Assembly: GCF_022835695.1 (NCBI RefSeq)
Contig: NZ_BQUV01000002.1
Coordinates: forward strand, 248,001-312,000
From: Bradyrhizobium sp. Ce-3
GTDB lineage: Bacteria > Pseudomonadota > Alphaproteobacteria > Rhizobiales > Xanthobacteraceae
Direction of reading: 5' to 3'
DNA: 64,000 nucleotides
The position numbers and the translations under genes were made by a program. Positions 1-8,930 of the stretch are shown piece after piece; position 1 is the first letter of the stretch; each line of letters starts with the position of its first letter. Under the pieces are notes generated by a model, which did no database searches, had not been told where the DNA came from, and was given only the letters and a program-made list of their open reading frames with translations.

Positions 1-707
1 AGCGTGGTCTGCCGCGCCACCAGATCCTGCTGGGCGATGTTGACCTCGGTGGTGCGGACGATCTGGTTGCGCTCCTGCTCGCGCTCCTTGGTGATCTTGG
101 TCAGCGTGGTGAGGCCGTGCGCGTCGAAGAAGTTGCTCGGGTTGAAATGCTTGATGTCGCTCTGGTCGAGCCGGGTCAACGACACCGATTCGAGCTCGAG
201 GCCGTTGTTCTGGATGTCGGCACCGACCGCGTCCTGCACCGCCTTGACGAAGGTCGCGCGCTGCTCCTGCAGTTCTTCCAGGTTCATGGTCGCGGCGACC
301 GAGCGCAGGCCGTCGACGAATTTGGCTTCCACCAGCTCGCGCAGCTCGGCCGCATCGTTGGTGCGGTTGCCGAGCGTCTGCGCGGCGAGTGCGATCGACG
401 ACGAGTCGGGTTTGACGCGCAGATAGAACTCGGCGCCGATGTCGACGCGCATGCGGTCCTTGGTGATCAGCGAGTCCGGGCCGCCGCGCGCGACCTCGAG
501 CCGCAGCGTCTTCAGGTTCACCGCGGCGGTGGAGTGGAAGATCGGCAGCACCAGCGAGCCGCCGTCGAGCACCACCTTCTGGCCGCCGAGGCCGGTGCGG
601 ACATAGGCCTCATCGCGCGTCGAGCGCTTGTACAGCTTTGCGAACAGCAGGCCGATGACGAGAATGGCAAGGACGCCAATGACGACGGGTATAGCAAGTT
701 CCCACAT
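1..707 (-). CDS. Flotillin-like SPFH membrane protein (YqiK type), 3' part outside window
   Basis: The reading frame starts at an ATG at 707 with AGGG eight bases upstream and runs off the window after about 235 codons, so the C-terminus is missing. One N-terminal membrane helix (about residues 4-23) is followed by an SPFH-type region with alternating basic and acidic residues, as in flotillin/YqiK proteins that form oligomeric membrane scaffolds. It is the third gene of an operon with a YqiJ-like OB-fold protein (gap of 3 bases) and a PspA protein. That trio is a known membrane-stress association. The family assignment comes from sequence pattern and context, and the missing C-terminal half could not be checked. 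Confidence 0.82.
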   Translation of the reverse strand, partial: MWELAIPVVIGVLAILVIGLLFAKLYKRSTRDEAYVRTGLGGQKVVLDGGSLVLPIFHSTAAVNLKTLRLEVARGGPDSLITKDRMRVDIGAEFYLRVKPDSSSIALAAQTLGNRTNDAAELRELVEAKFVDGLRSVAATMNLEELQEQRATFVKAVQDAVGADIQNNGLELESVSLTRLDQSDIKHFNPSNFFDAHGLTTLTKITKEREQERNQIVRTTEVNIAQQDLVARQTT

Positions 708-710
708 GTG

Positions 711-1373
711 TTATGCCCTGTTGGAAGATTGTCGTTGTTCGACGAGGTCGGAAGGAGCGGCGATCGCGATGAAGCCTTTGGCGTCGCGATCGACCAGCAG
801 CACGCTGGTGCCGACCGGCAATGCCTCGGACTCGGCGCTGGCACGCGCCGGCACGGTGTGCCAGTTGCCGAAGACATCCTTGAGACGGACCCTGCCGGGC
901 AGGCCCTGATCGAGCGGGCCGACCGACACGGTTGCGACCTTGCCGACAAAGTCGCTGTCGTTGACCGCATAGCTCTCGTCGCGCGGGATGATGCGGGCGA
1001 GGCCGCGGCTGGTATTTCTGATTACGGGGATACTGCCGGCCGCGGCAACCACCGCGGCAAGCGAGACCGGGATGGCGGTGCCTGCGGCATGCGCCAGTCC
1101 CTGAAGCAGGAAACCTCCGATCGAGAATATGCCAAGTATCAGGATGATCAGGATCAGGAGGGGAAGCCGTCCGGCGTTGATCCAGAGAAACAGGCCACTG
1201 AGAGCGTTGTGGCTCTCGGCCTCGACCGCGAAATCCTTGCCGATGAGTTCGCTGATCGAAAGTCCGACCATGGTGGTCAGCAGCTCGATACCGCCAAGTG
1301 CTACCATGATCGCAGCCGCGACCGCGAACGGCCGCACGTCGGGGGCGAGCAGGATGTCGCCAACTGCACTCAT
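711..1373 (-). CDS. YqiJ/NfeD-like inner membrane protein with OB-fold tail
   Basis: 220 residues. Three hydrophobic stretches (about 16-38, 70-95 and 101-118) are followed by a soluble C-terminal region of about 85 residues rich in V, G and P, with a KVATVSVGPLDQGLPGRV segment typical of the NfeD/YqiJ OB fold. NfeD-type proteins partner flotillins in the same membrane and are thought to help organise it. The start overlaps the stop of the upstream PspA gene by four bases (ATGA), which suggests translational coupling, and the flotillin gene follows after 3 bases. Size and order match the E. coli yqiJ-yqiK pair. Confidence 0.82.
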   Translation of the reverse strand: MSAVGDILLAPDVRPFAVAAAIMVALGGIELLTTMVGLSISELIGKDFAVEAESHNALSGLFLWINAGRLPLLILIILILGIFSIGGFLLQGLAHAAGTAIPVSLAAVVAAAGSIPVIRNTSRGLARIIPRDESYAVNDSDFVGKVATVSVGPLDQGLPGRVRLKDVFGNWHTVPARASAESEALPVGTSVLLVDRDAKGFIAIAAPSDLVEQRQSSNRA

Positions 1374-2500
1374 TTTTCTGACTTGATCCTTTCAAGCCGC
1401 GCCGCGATTTCCTTTTCACGGTGCAGGCGATCGAGTTCGTCAAGCTCCTTGTCGCCGAGCACGCTCGCAGCGGGAACACCGGTGACCCGGGCGATCGCCG
1501 CCATCGCGCGCTCAGCACTCAATGTATTGGTCGTCGATGGGGCCCGGCTGGTTTCGTCGTTGGCCTCGCGGATCAGACTTTGTTCGAGATCGGCCAATCG
1601 CTGCTCGGCCTCGCGGCGCGCGCCGAGCATGGCTTGCAGTGCCTTGGTCTGCTCGTCGATCTCGAGTTCGATGAAATCCATCGCGCGCTCCAGCGCGATC
1701 ACCTGCGACTCCAGGTCGATTTGCCGTGCGACGCCGGCCCGGGCGAGATCCTCGCGATTTTCCGCAAGTGCGAGACGGATCTTCTCGCTGAGACTGGCCG
1801 TCTCGGTATCCAGTTCTTCGCGCCGCCGCTTCAGGCGGAATTCCTCGGCGCGCGACTTGCCGAGCGCATAGCGCGCCTCGTCGGCGCCGGCGTCGATCTC
1901 GCGGATCGCCTGCTTGACCAACGCCACCTTGTTGTTGCTCTCGACATTGTCGATGGTCTGGCTCGCGATGGCGGCAAGAAGCCGGCCCATGCGCGCAAGG
2001 ATGCCTTCGTGAAGCATGGTCTTCTCCTCCGGTTGTGCTGATTTCGATTTGACGGCGATGTGGATTTCGTAGCCGCGTCCATCCGAGATCAAATGGGCCG
2101 GGAAGGGGCTTTCCCAGCCCGAGACATATCCCGGCACGTCGAACGGCACCAAGACGCGTCCGCCGACAGTGCTAATGGTCAGTGAAGTTGGGCCCTTGAT
2201 CGCGAACAACTTGTCGTCGAGCGGTATCCGGCGGGCGGCGGCGCCTGCGATGTAGTTGGCGCGGTCGCGCAGGCCAAGCGTCACCAGCCGTGCGGGCAGG
2301 CCGGTCTCCTTGCGGATCCGCTCGTAGGCCTGGGCATGCAGCGAGACGAGGTTGGCACCGACCGGAGCGACCTCGGCGAGGATCGCCATCATCCGGTCAT
2401 AGGCCGCAAAGGTCGCCTCGATCGCCTCGATGCCCGATGGGTCGGGGGCGAGGGCGTAGCGCAGCGTTGCGGTTGGCGTCTCGACGGGCAGCTTTATCAT
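1370..2500 (-). CDS. PspA/IM30-family protein with a TnpB-like N-terminal extension
   Basis: 376 residues from the ATG at 2500; an in-frame GTG at 2518 lies inside a palindrome and is less likely. Residues about 162-376 are a PspA/IM30 protein: long charged coiled coil with KVALVKQAIREIDAGADEA and REDLARAG segments, normal length for that family (about 215). Residues about 3-155 do not belong to PspA. They follow the order of conserved positions in the N-terminal part of IS200/IS605 OrfB (TnpB) proteins: an H..AYERIR helix, GLPARLV, then LFAIKGPTSLTIS, GGRVLVPF and DGRGYEIHIAV. No RuvC nuclease region is present. A strong internal ribosome site sits exactly at the domain boundary, so PspA alone may also be made. 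First gene of the PspA-YqiJ-flotillin operon. The PspA call is firm; the TnpB relation is judged by eye. Confidence 0.8.
   Translation of the reverse strand: MIKLPVETPTATLRYALAPDPSGIEAIEATFAAYDRMMAILAEVAPVGANLVSLHAQAYERIRKETGLPARLVTLGLRDRANYIAGAAARRIPLDDKLFAIKGPTSLTISTVGGRVLVPFDVPGYVSGWESPFPAHLISDGRGYEIHIAVKSKSAQPEEKTMLHEGILARMGRLLAAIASQTIDNVESNNKVALVKQAIREIDAGADEARYALGKSRAEEFRLKRRREELDTETASLSEKIRLALAENREDLARAGVARQIDLESQVIALERAMDFIELEIDEQTKALQAMLGARREAEQRLADLEQSLIREANDETSRAPSTTNTLSAERAMAAIARVTGVPAASVLGDKELDELDRLHREKEIAARLERIKSEK
2015..2030 (-). promoter_or_regulatory. Internal ribosome binding site and start for PspA domain
   Basis: On the minus strand GGAGGA is followed seven bases later by ATG (2017-2015), in frame with the long gene, at the exact point where the TnpB-like part ends and the PspA homology begins. 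This is a better ribosome site than any upstream of the long start. It suggests that a 215-residue PspA is translated by itself, alone or in addition to the fusion. Confidence 0.65.
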
Positions 2501-2509
2501 GCATCTAAC

Positions 2510-2534
2510 GTAAAGCACTTCCTCAGTGCTTTAC
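2510..2534. promoter_or_regulatory. Perfect 25-bp palindrome, operator candidate
   Basis: GTAAAGCACT and AGTGCTTTAC are perfect 10-base inverted arms around a 5-base spacer. The element lies just before the ATG of the PspA-family gene, between it and divergent mntH. The size, symmetry and position fit the binding site of a dimeric repressor or activator. The regulator is unknown. Confidence 0.55.
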
Positions 2535-2570
2535 AAGGCGCGCGGTCGGTATCATTTTCGTGAGGCTAGA

Positions 2571-2595
2571 TGCAGTTGCAAATGAGTTGCAATAA
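2571..2595 (+). promoter_or_regulatory. Fur/Mur-type box upstream of mntH
   Basis: TGCAGTTGCAAATGAGTTGCA contains three spaced TTGCA-like repeats, the pattern of the manganese-responsive Fur (Mur) elements of alphaproteobacteria. It ends 27 bases before the mntH start. In Bradyrhizobium japonicum mntH is known to be repressed by Fur in response to manganese; applying that here is inference. Confidence 0.55.
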
Positions 2596-2621
2596 CGGAA
2601 CAGATCGGCCATCCTGCAGCA

Positions 2622-3995
2622 ATGGACGCTCGGACTCCTGAAATGTCTTCCGTTTCTGTTCCCGACGCCTTGCCAGGCGGCTGGCGGGGCGATGCCGGGC
2701 ATCCGCGCAGCCTGCCCGAGGTGAATGCGACCGTTGCGGTGCCGAGCACCGGCGTCTGGTGGCGGCGGCTGCTGGCCTTCGCCGGGCCAGGCTACCTGGT
2801 CTCGGTCGGCTATATGGACCCCGGTAATTGGGCGACCGATCTCGCGGGCGGATCGAAGTTTGGCTACACGCTGCTGTCGGTCATCCTGCTCTCGAACCTG
2901 ATGGCGATCCTGCTGCAGGCGCTCGCCGCGCGGCTCGGCATCGCCACCGACCGTGATCTGGCGCAGGCCTGCCGCGCGACCTATTCGCGGCCGGTCAACC
3001 TGCTGCTGTGGCTCGCCTGCGAGGCCGCGATCATCGCCTGCGACCTCGCCGAGGTGATCGGCACCGCGATCGCGCTGAAGCTGTTGTTCGGCATTCCCTT
3101 GATCGGCGGCGCGCTGCTTGCGGCGCTCGATGCGTTCCTGCTGCTGCTCCTGATGAACCGCGGCTTCCGCTTCCTCGAAGCCTTCGTGATTGCGCTCTTG
3201 ATCGTCATCGCGGTCTGCTTCGTGGTCCAGATCGCCGCCGCCGCGCCGCCGATCGCCGGCGTGCTGGGCGGCTTCATGCCGTCGCGCGAGATCGTCACCA
3301 ATCCGGAGATGCTCTACATCGCGATCGGCATCATCGGCGCCACCGTGATGCCGCATAACCTCTATCTGCACTCATCGATCGTACAGACCCGCGCCTATCC
3401 GCGCACTGAGGAGGGAAGGCGCGACGCCATCAAATGGGCGACCGCCGATTCCACCATCGCGCTGATGCTGGCGCTGTTCGTCAACGCCGCGATCCTGGTG
3501 CTGGCGGCCGCGACCTTCCACAAGAGCGGCCATTCCGACGTCGCCGAGATCGATCAGGCCTTCGAGCTATTGTCGCCGCTGCTCGGCCTCGGCATCGCCT
3601 CGACGCTGTTTGCCGTGGCGCTGCTGGCCTCCGGCCTCAACTCGACGGTGACGGCGACGCTGGCCGGCCAGATCGTGATGCAGGGCTTTCTCGACCTCAA
3701 GCTGCCCGACTGGCTGCAGCGGCTGGTGACCCGCGGCATCGCGATCATCCCGGTGATCGTGGTCGCCGCGCTCTATGGCGAGAGCGGCACCGCGCAATTG
3801 CTGGTGTTCAGCCAGGTCGTGCTGTCGATGCAGCTGCCGTTCGCGGTGATCCCGCTGGTCCGCTTCGTGTCCGACAAGCGCAAGATGGGCAAGCTTGCGA
3901 TCTCGCTCCCGGTCGCGGTCGCGGCGTGGATCGTCGCCGGCCTGATCGTGATCCTGAACGTGAAGCTGCTGTACGACACGATCTTCGGCACCTAA
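2622..3995 (+). CDS. mntH: NRAMP-family Mn2+/H+ symporter MntH
   Basis: 457 residues with eleven or so hydrophobic segments. The NRAMP signatures are present: DPGNW at residues 66-70 in the first helix and [10 protein letters not shown] at about 243-252 in the sixth, which hold the metal-binding Asp, Asn and Met positions. The protein imports Mn2+ (and some Fe2+) across the inner membrane with protons. A Fur/Mur-like box lies just upstream. The gene is divergent from the PspA operon and stands alone. No clear Shine-Dalgarno sequence precedes either ATG at 2622 or the in-frame one at 2643, so the first 7 residues are uncertain. Confidence 0.93.
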   Translation: MDARTPEMSSVSVPDALPGGWRGDAGHPRSLPEVNATVAVPSTGVWWRRLLAFAGPGYLVSVGYMDPGNWATDLAGGSKFGYTLLSVILLSNLMAILLQALAARLGIATDRDLAQACRATYSRPVNLLLWLACEAAIIACDLAEVIGTAIALKLLFGIPLIGGALLAALDAFLLLLLMNRGFRFLEAFVIALLIVIAVCFVVQIAAAAPPIAGVLGGFMPSREIVTNPEMLYIAIGIIGATVMPHNLYLHSSIVQTRAYPRTEEGRRDAIKWATADSTIALMLALFVNAAILVLAAATFHKSGHSDVAEIDQAFELLSPLLGLGIASTLFAVALLASGLNSTVTATLAGQIVMQGFLDLKLPDWLQRLVTRGIAIIPVIVVAALYGESGTAQLLVFSQVVLSMQLPFAVIPLVRFVSDKRKMGKLAISLPVAVAAWIVAGLIVILNVKLLYDTIFGT

Positions 3996-4044
3996 GGCGC
4001 GGTGAGATTAGGTTGAATCGTCATCGCGCTCTAGATTCTTGTTG

Positions 4045-4092
4045 GAGCATGATCTTTCGGAAAACCGCTTCACGCTTTTCCGGATCATGCTC
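4045..4092. repeat. Palindromic repeat, family A copy 1
   Basis: Outer arms GAGCATGATC and GATCATGCTC enclose CGGAAAA and TTTTCCG inner arms, forming a long hairpin between mntH and the transferase gene. A close copy lies at 38676-38724 and a degenerate one at 59213-59262. Its place between gene ends suggests a REP-like mobile hairpin that could also end transcription. Confidence 0.8.
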
Positions 4093-4105
4093 TGGCGCAA
4101 GCCCG

Positions 4106-4882
4106 CTAGTCCTGCGGCTCGGCCAGTCCGTCGCCTGATGCGTCGACGCGCAGCCAGCCCGAGGGCGCAAGGCGCTGCTGCGGCAGGAAGCGGCCCTTGT
4201 AGTCCATCTTCTTGGAGCCCTCGATCCAATAGCCGAGATAGACGTAAGGCAGGCCCTGCCGGCGGGCGCGGGCGATATGATCGAGGATCATGAAGGTGCC
4301 GAGCGAGCGGGCCTCCAGCCCCGGCTCGAAGAAGGAATAGACCATCGAGAGCCCGTCGCTGAGCACATCGGTCAGCGCCACCGCCATCAGCTCGTCACCG
4401 CGGCCCGTGATGGCGCTGTCGGCGTTGCGCTTGCGGTACTCGATGATTCGGGTCTCGACATGGCTGTCCTCGACCATCATCGCGTAGTCCAGCACGGTCA
4501 TGTCGGCCATGCCGCCGTTGCGGTGGCGGCGGTCGAGATAGGCGCGGAAGACCGAATATTGTTCGGACGTGGGGACCGCGGTGCGCTGCTCGCCGATGAT
4601 GTCGGCATTGCGGGCCAGCACCTTGCGGAAATTGCGGGAGGGGCGGAATTCGTTGGCGACCACCCGGACCGAGACGCAGGCCCGGCACTGGTCGCAGGCC
4701 GGGCGGTAGGCGATCGACTGGCTGCGGCGGAAGCCGCCATGGGTCAGCAAGTCGTTGAGATCGCCCGCTTTGTCGCCAACCAGGTGCGTGAAAACCTTCC
4801 GCTCGTGTCGGCCCGGCAGATACGGGCAGGGCGAGGGCGCCGTCAGATAGAACTGGGGGGTATCACGCGAGTGCTGGGTCAC
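4106..4882 (-). CDS. bpt: Aspartate/glutamate leucyltransferase (Bpt; arginyl-tRNA-protein transferase family)
   Basis: 258 residues from a GTG start. The N-terminal ATE region has the [14 protein letters not shown] segment and the [15 protein letters not shown] cysteine cluster (about residues 60-75); the C-terminal GNAT-like half includes [12 protein letters not shown] and [20 protein letters not shown]. These enzymes add Leu (or Arg) from tRNA to proteins with acidic N-termini, marking them for degradation through ClpS/ClpAP. Length and motifs match bacterial Bpt. The gene stands alone between a family A repeat and the RDD gene. The GTG start has only a distant GGAG upstream. Confidence 0.92.
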   Translation of the reverse strand: MTQHSRDTPQFYLTAPSPCPYLPGRHERKVFTHLVGDKAGDLNDLLTHGGFRRSQSIAYRPACDQCRACVSVRVVANEFRPSRNFRKVLARNADIIGEQRTAVPTSEQYSVFRAYLDRRHRNGGMADMTVLDYAMMVEDSHVETRIIEYRKRNADSAITGRGDELMAVALTDVLSDGLSMVYSFFEPGLEARSLGTFMILDHIARARRQGLPYVYLGYWIEGSKKMDYKGRFLPQQRLAPSGWLRVDASGDGLAEPQD

Positions 4883-4968
4883 GTCTGATCGTCGGGCTCC
4901 ACATACAATACAGGCAGCCGAGCTAGCATCGCCCCCCGGAGGCTAACGGTCAATTGGTTTAGGCGGGC

Positions 4969-5526
4969 CTAATAGGAGGCCCGCGCGGCCGGAGATATCT
5001 GGGTTCGGACCGAGCTGTTGATAAGGACGGTTCCGAGGATGATGTCGTGCAGCAGCCGGCGGCGGCCGTTAAGCAGGCCGACCAGCAGCACCAGCGGCGA
5101 CAGGAACGAGATCGTCACCCAGAACAGCACGGCATGGGTGGCGCCGAGCACGAAATAGCCGCGCGCGCCGTACCAGGTGCGCAGCTCCAGATCCATCATG
5201 CGCATCCCCAACGTGGCCGAGTGCTGCCCGCCGATCGAGGCGCCGTAATAGACGATGGCCCAGACGATCGAGGCCGGCGAGACCAGCCAGAACAGCGCCC
5301 AGCCGAGGCCAAGCGTGACGACGCCGAAAATCGCAATGAAGATCACCGCCAGGATCACCGGCACCGACAGCACGAAGAGGTCGATCAGGAACGCAAACAC
5401 GCGTCGCGTCAGCACACCGCGGAACAGTTCCGGCTGCATCATCGGGTCGAACGCATGCGGGGGAACGCCGCCGTCGTTGCGCCAGGCTCCGCCGCGCGAA
5501 CTGCCGCCGTCATTGCCGTAAGACAT
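4969..5526 (-). CDS. RDD-family membrane protein
   Basis: 185 residues. The start at 5526 (MSYGNDGG) is chosen because GGAGGT lies seven bases upstream; the frame extends 24 codons further but without such a site. A Gly/Asn-rich N-terminal tail is followed by RRVFAFLIDLFVLSVPV, the first helix with the Arg-Asp pattern that names the RDD family, then further membrane segments, QHSATLGMRMMDLEL and a final RRRLLHDIILGTV. RDD proteins are small integral membrane proteins of poorly known function; some act in ion exchange. It precedes hemB on the same strand but is separated by a gap of about 160 bases. Confidence 0.88.
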   Translation of the reverse strand: MSYGNDGGSSRGGAWRNDGGVPPHAFDPMMQPELFRGVLTRRVFAFLIDLFVLSVPVILAVIFIAIFGVVTLGLGWALFWLVSPASIVWAIVYYGASIGGQHSATLGMRMMDLELRTWYGARGYFVLGATHAVLFWVTISFLSPLVLLVGLLNGRRRLLHDIILGTVLINSSVRTQISPAARASY

Positions 5527-5683
5527 GACCAACCTCCAATGAAACTCCCGCGCAGGACATGGGAACAGGAGGTCCGCCTGCCAAGTCCACGCGAACATTA
5601 ACTAGCCGAAATATTCCGGCGATTCGTGGGCTGAATTGAGCGGTTCTAGCTCCATGCCGTTCGCAATGACGGCGGAGGAATTG

Positions 5684-6814
<1,131 letters not shown>

Positions 6815-6970
6815 CTAGCACCTCGCAGGGGCGCCGTCATTGCGCCGCGATTGCACCCCTGATGCACCTTTGGCGCCCTTGATTTGCCGCAACGGCAATT
6901 GATTTTGCCTGCCCGGCGGGCCAAGACTGCGCCATGAACCCCATCTTGCAGCCGCCATGCGGCGATTCGG

Positions 6971-7432
6971 ATGTCTGACACCTCTGCACGCGATCAGGCG
7001 CGCGACAACGCCATCTCGGTCAGCGCGATCTCGTCCGATCGGATCGAGCCGGACGACAATGCGTGGACGCGGCGCCTCGTCATCTTCCTGCGCATCATGG
7101 CGGTCGTCTCGGTCGCCAAGGGCCTCTATCACTGGGCCCAGGTGACGGGCTTTGTCGGCGGCGAGGAGGAGGCCTTCGAGAACCAGTCGATGGCCTGGCA
7201 GACCGCCACGATCTATTTCGCCGTGATCGAGCTCGTCGCTGCCGTCGGGCTCTGGCTCGCGACGCCGTGGGGCGCCGTGGTCTGGCTGACCACCGTGGTA
7301 TCGATGGCGGTCATCGAGTTGATGTTTCCAAGCATCTATGGCGGCAGCCTCACCGTGGTCGCCCTCGAGGCCGTGATGCTCGCGGCCTATCTGGCGCTGG
7401 CCTGGATGTCGGCGCGCGAACGCCCGCCATAG
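6971..7432 (+). CDS. DUF6163-type membrane protein
   Basis: 153 residues. A charged N-terminus of about 35 residues is followed by four hydrophobic helices (about 37-50, 76-92, 97-113 and 120-140) with the polar loop FVGGEEEAFENQS. I recognise it as the small membrane protein that often sits beside hemB in rhizobia and related orders; its function is not known. It is transcribed away from hemB. No strong ribosome site is visible, so the start is the first ATG rather than a proven one. Confidence 0.75.
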   Translation: MSDTSARDQARDNAISVSAISSDRIEPDDNAWTRRLVIFLRIMAVVSVAKGLYHWAQVTGFVGGEEEAFENQSMAWQTATIYFAVIELVAAVGLWLATPWGAVVWLTTVVSMAVIELMFPSIYGGSLTVVALEAVMLAAYLALAWMSARERPP

Positions 7433-8097
7433 GCCCGCGTGCAGCGCTGGCCCGATACACTGTGGCCTGGCTGCGACAGCATGACGAATAGCTGACGGCG
7501 GCGGGGCAAATTCGGCAGCCGTGCGCCCAGCGAGAAGACAGCGCCATTGGTTCTGCTAGGTGGGTGCCGACAGATCGCATCCCTTTCGAGGCGCCTCTTT
7601 TCCCGGAGCGTCTCCGCGGGACCTGCCGTCGGGGCCCATTTCACCGGATCTCGGCGCGTGTGCCGGCCGGCTTTGCGCGGGCCGACGGCGGAACCGGTCT
7701 GGCGGCGGCACACGTTGAGAGCCGCTTGCGCGCGTCGCGTGCACGTCTCGCCGATGCACCCCGATAAAATTTTCAAAGAATTTTCCGGTAACTGATCGGT
7801 CACCGTAAAGGGTTCCCTCACACACGTTACGCTGCCGTTTCGAATTCAGACGATGCTGTTTCCGAATGTGACAGGGCAGGCAGACGAAGCGTGAACAAGG
7901 GGCCGCCACCGTCAATGAAAAGTTGCGAAAAGTCCTTGATCCATGGGCTTAATCCACGATTCACTGTCTTAAATTCATGATCTCTTTATTCTCTTATTTA
8001 AGCGGATATTCAAACGGCCCCCTTACGTTGGACCTATCAGGCGGGACACAAGTTTCGTCGAATAAAGTCGATAAAAACGACAAACAGGGGAAGTGTC
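7433..8097. other. Long non-coding gap upstream of the LdtR-type gene
   Basis: 665 bases with no convincing gene; the open frames have no ribosome sites and protein-poor composition. From about 7760 the region becomes AT-rich. An imperfect palindrome, CGGTAACTGATCGGTCACCG, lies near 7784-7803. The last 170 bases (7925-8095) have promoter-like composition before AGGGGA at the regulator start. It may hold the promoter and autoregulatory site of the downstream gene. Confidence 0.5.
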
Positions 8098-8616
8098 ATG
8101 ATGAAAGCCGTTGCGACAACGGCGGCGGATGCCGCCGATCGCGCTACCGGTCAAGCTCCGGTGCAGCCGCTCTATCTCGAAGCCCTGACTTTGGTGGAGC
8201 GGCTGCATCGCCGGCTCCTCGACGTCATCAAGGACGAATTCGATCGTCGCGGCCGCGCCGACATCAACTCGGTGCAGGCGCTGCTCCTGTACAACATCGG
8301 TGACAAGGAGCTGACCGCCGGCGAGCTGCGCACCCGCGGCTACTATCTCGGCTCCAACGTCTCCTACAATCTGAAGAAGCTCGTCGAGCTCGGCTTCCTC
8401 GATCACCAGCGCTCGCGCGTCGATCGCCGCTCGGTCCGCATCCGCCTGACCCCGCAGGGCCAGGAAGTCCGCAAGATCGTCGACGCGCTCTATCAGAAGC
8501 ACGTCAAGACGGTGGAGCAGGTTGGCGGCATCTCGAACGAGGAGTTCGCGAGCCTCAACAAGTCGCTGCATCGCCTCGAGCGGTTCTGGACCGACCAGAT
8601 CCTGTATCGCCTCTAA
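8098..8616 (+). CDS. ldtR: LdtR-type MarR-family transcription regulator
   Basis: 172 residues. A winged-helix region follows a helical N-terminus: LVERLHRRLLDVIKDEFDR, then ELTAGELRTRGYYLGSNVSY as the recognition segment and DRRSVRIRLTPQGQEV as the wing. The segment SNVSYNLKKLVELGFLDHQR matches the LdtR group of alphaproteobacteria, which in Liberibacter controls an L,D-transpeptidase gene and cell-wall stress tolerance. AGGGGA twelve bases upstream supports the start. A good terminator follows at 8693-8725. No L,D-transpeptidase gene is adjacent here. The family call is firm; the target is inferred. Confidence 0.82.
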   Translation: MMKAVATTAADAADRATGQAPVQPLYLEALTLVERLHRRLLDVIKDEFDRRGRADINSVQALLLYNIGDKELTAGELRTRGYYLGSNVSYNLKKLVELGFLDHQRSRVDRRSVRIRLTPQGQEVRKIVDALYQKHVKTVEQVGGISNEEFASLNKSLHRLERFWTDQILYRL

Positions 8617-8692
8617 GCTTTCCTGTTTTCGCCTGATGGCCAAGCCGGCCGCGCAAAAGACCGGCAGCCCCCTCCAGTTCAGCCTTGCAGTT

Positions 8693-8725
8693 AACGCATC
8701 GGTCATGCCCGGCCGATGCGTTTTT
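8693..8725 (+). terminator. Rho-independent terminator of the LdtR-type gene
   Basis: AACGCATCGG and CCGATGCGTT are inverted arms with a ten-base loop, followed directly by a run of T, 77 bases after the stop codon. Confidence 0.75.
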
Positions 8726-8815
8726 CGTGCTGCACCCGTTCATGCTGCACCTGCGAAAATAAATAGGTCCCGACCAGGAACCAAGGCATTCCCCGCGCTT
8801 TATCCCGTCTCCCCG

Positions 8816-8848
8816 GCAAGACGAGATCCGGTTCGGATCTCGTCTTGC
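8816..8848. repeat. Perfect 14-bp hairpin
   Basis: GCAAGACGAGATCC and GGATCTCGTCTTGC are perfect inverted arms around a GGTTC loop. No T-run follows on the plus strand, and a terminator for the gene before it already lies upstream. It may be a protein site, an RNA hairpin in the leader of the small gene at 8931, or part of the repeat cluster that continues at 8866. Confidence 0.6.
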
Positions 8849-8865
8849 TCGGGTCCTTTGTTTGG

Positions 8866-8914
8866 ACGCGTTTTCTTCACGCGAAGCGGTGTCCACTTCG
8901 CTTGAAAACGCTCT
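8866..8914. repeat. Palindromic repeat, family B copy 1
   Basis: GCGTTTTCTTCACGCGAAG and CTTCGCTTGAAAACGC-type arms form a hairpin of about 48 bases. Related copies: 27270-27318, 31917-31967, 59496-59543 and a decayed one at 35916-35950. It ends two bases before an in-frame ATG of the small gene at 8931, so the open frame upstream of that start is repeat sequence and not protein. Confidence 0.8.
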
Positions 8915-8930
8915 GATGGAGAGGCAGGAC

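Noticed and set aside
117-1871. 584-codon open frame on the plus strand
   Set aside because: It lies opposite the flotillin, YqiJ and PspA genes, has no ribosome site and reads as low-complexity Arg/Asp/Ala-rich sequence. It is a shadow of high-GC coding DNA.
7387-7821. 144-codon minus-strand frame upstream of the LdtR-type gene
   Set aside because: No ribosome site, no recognisable segment, unusual Arg/Cys-rich composition; the region looks non-coding.
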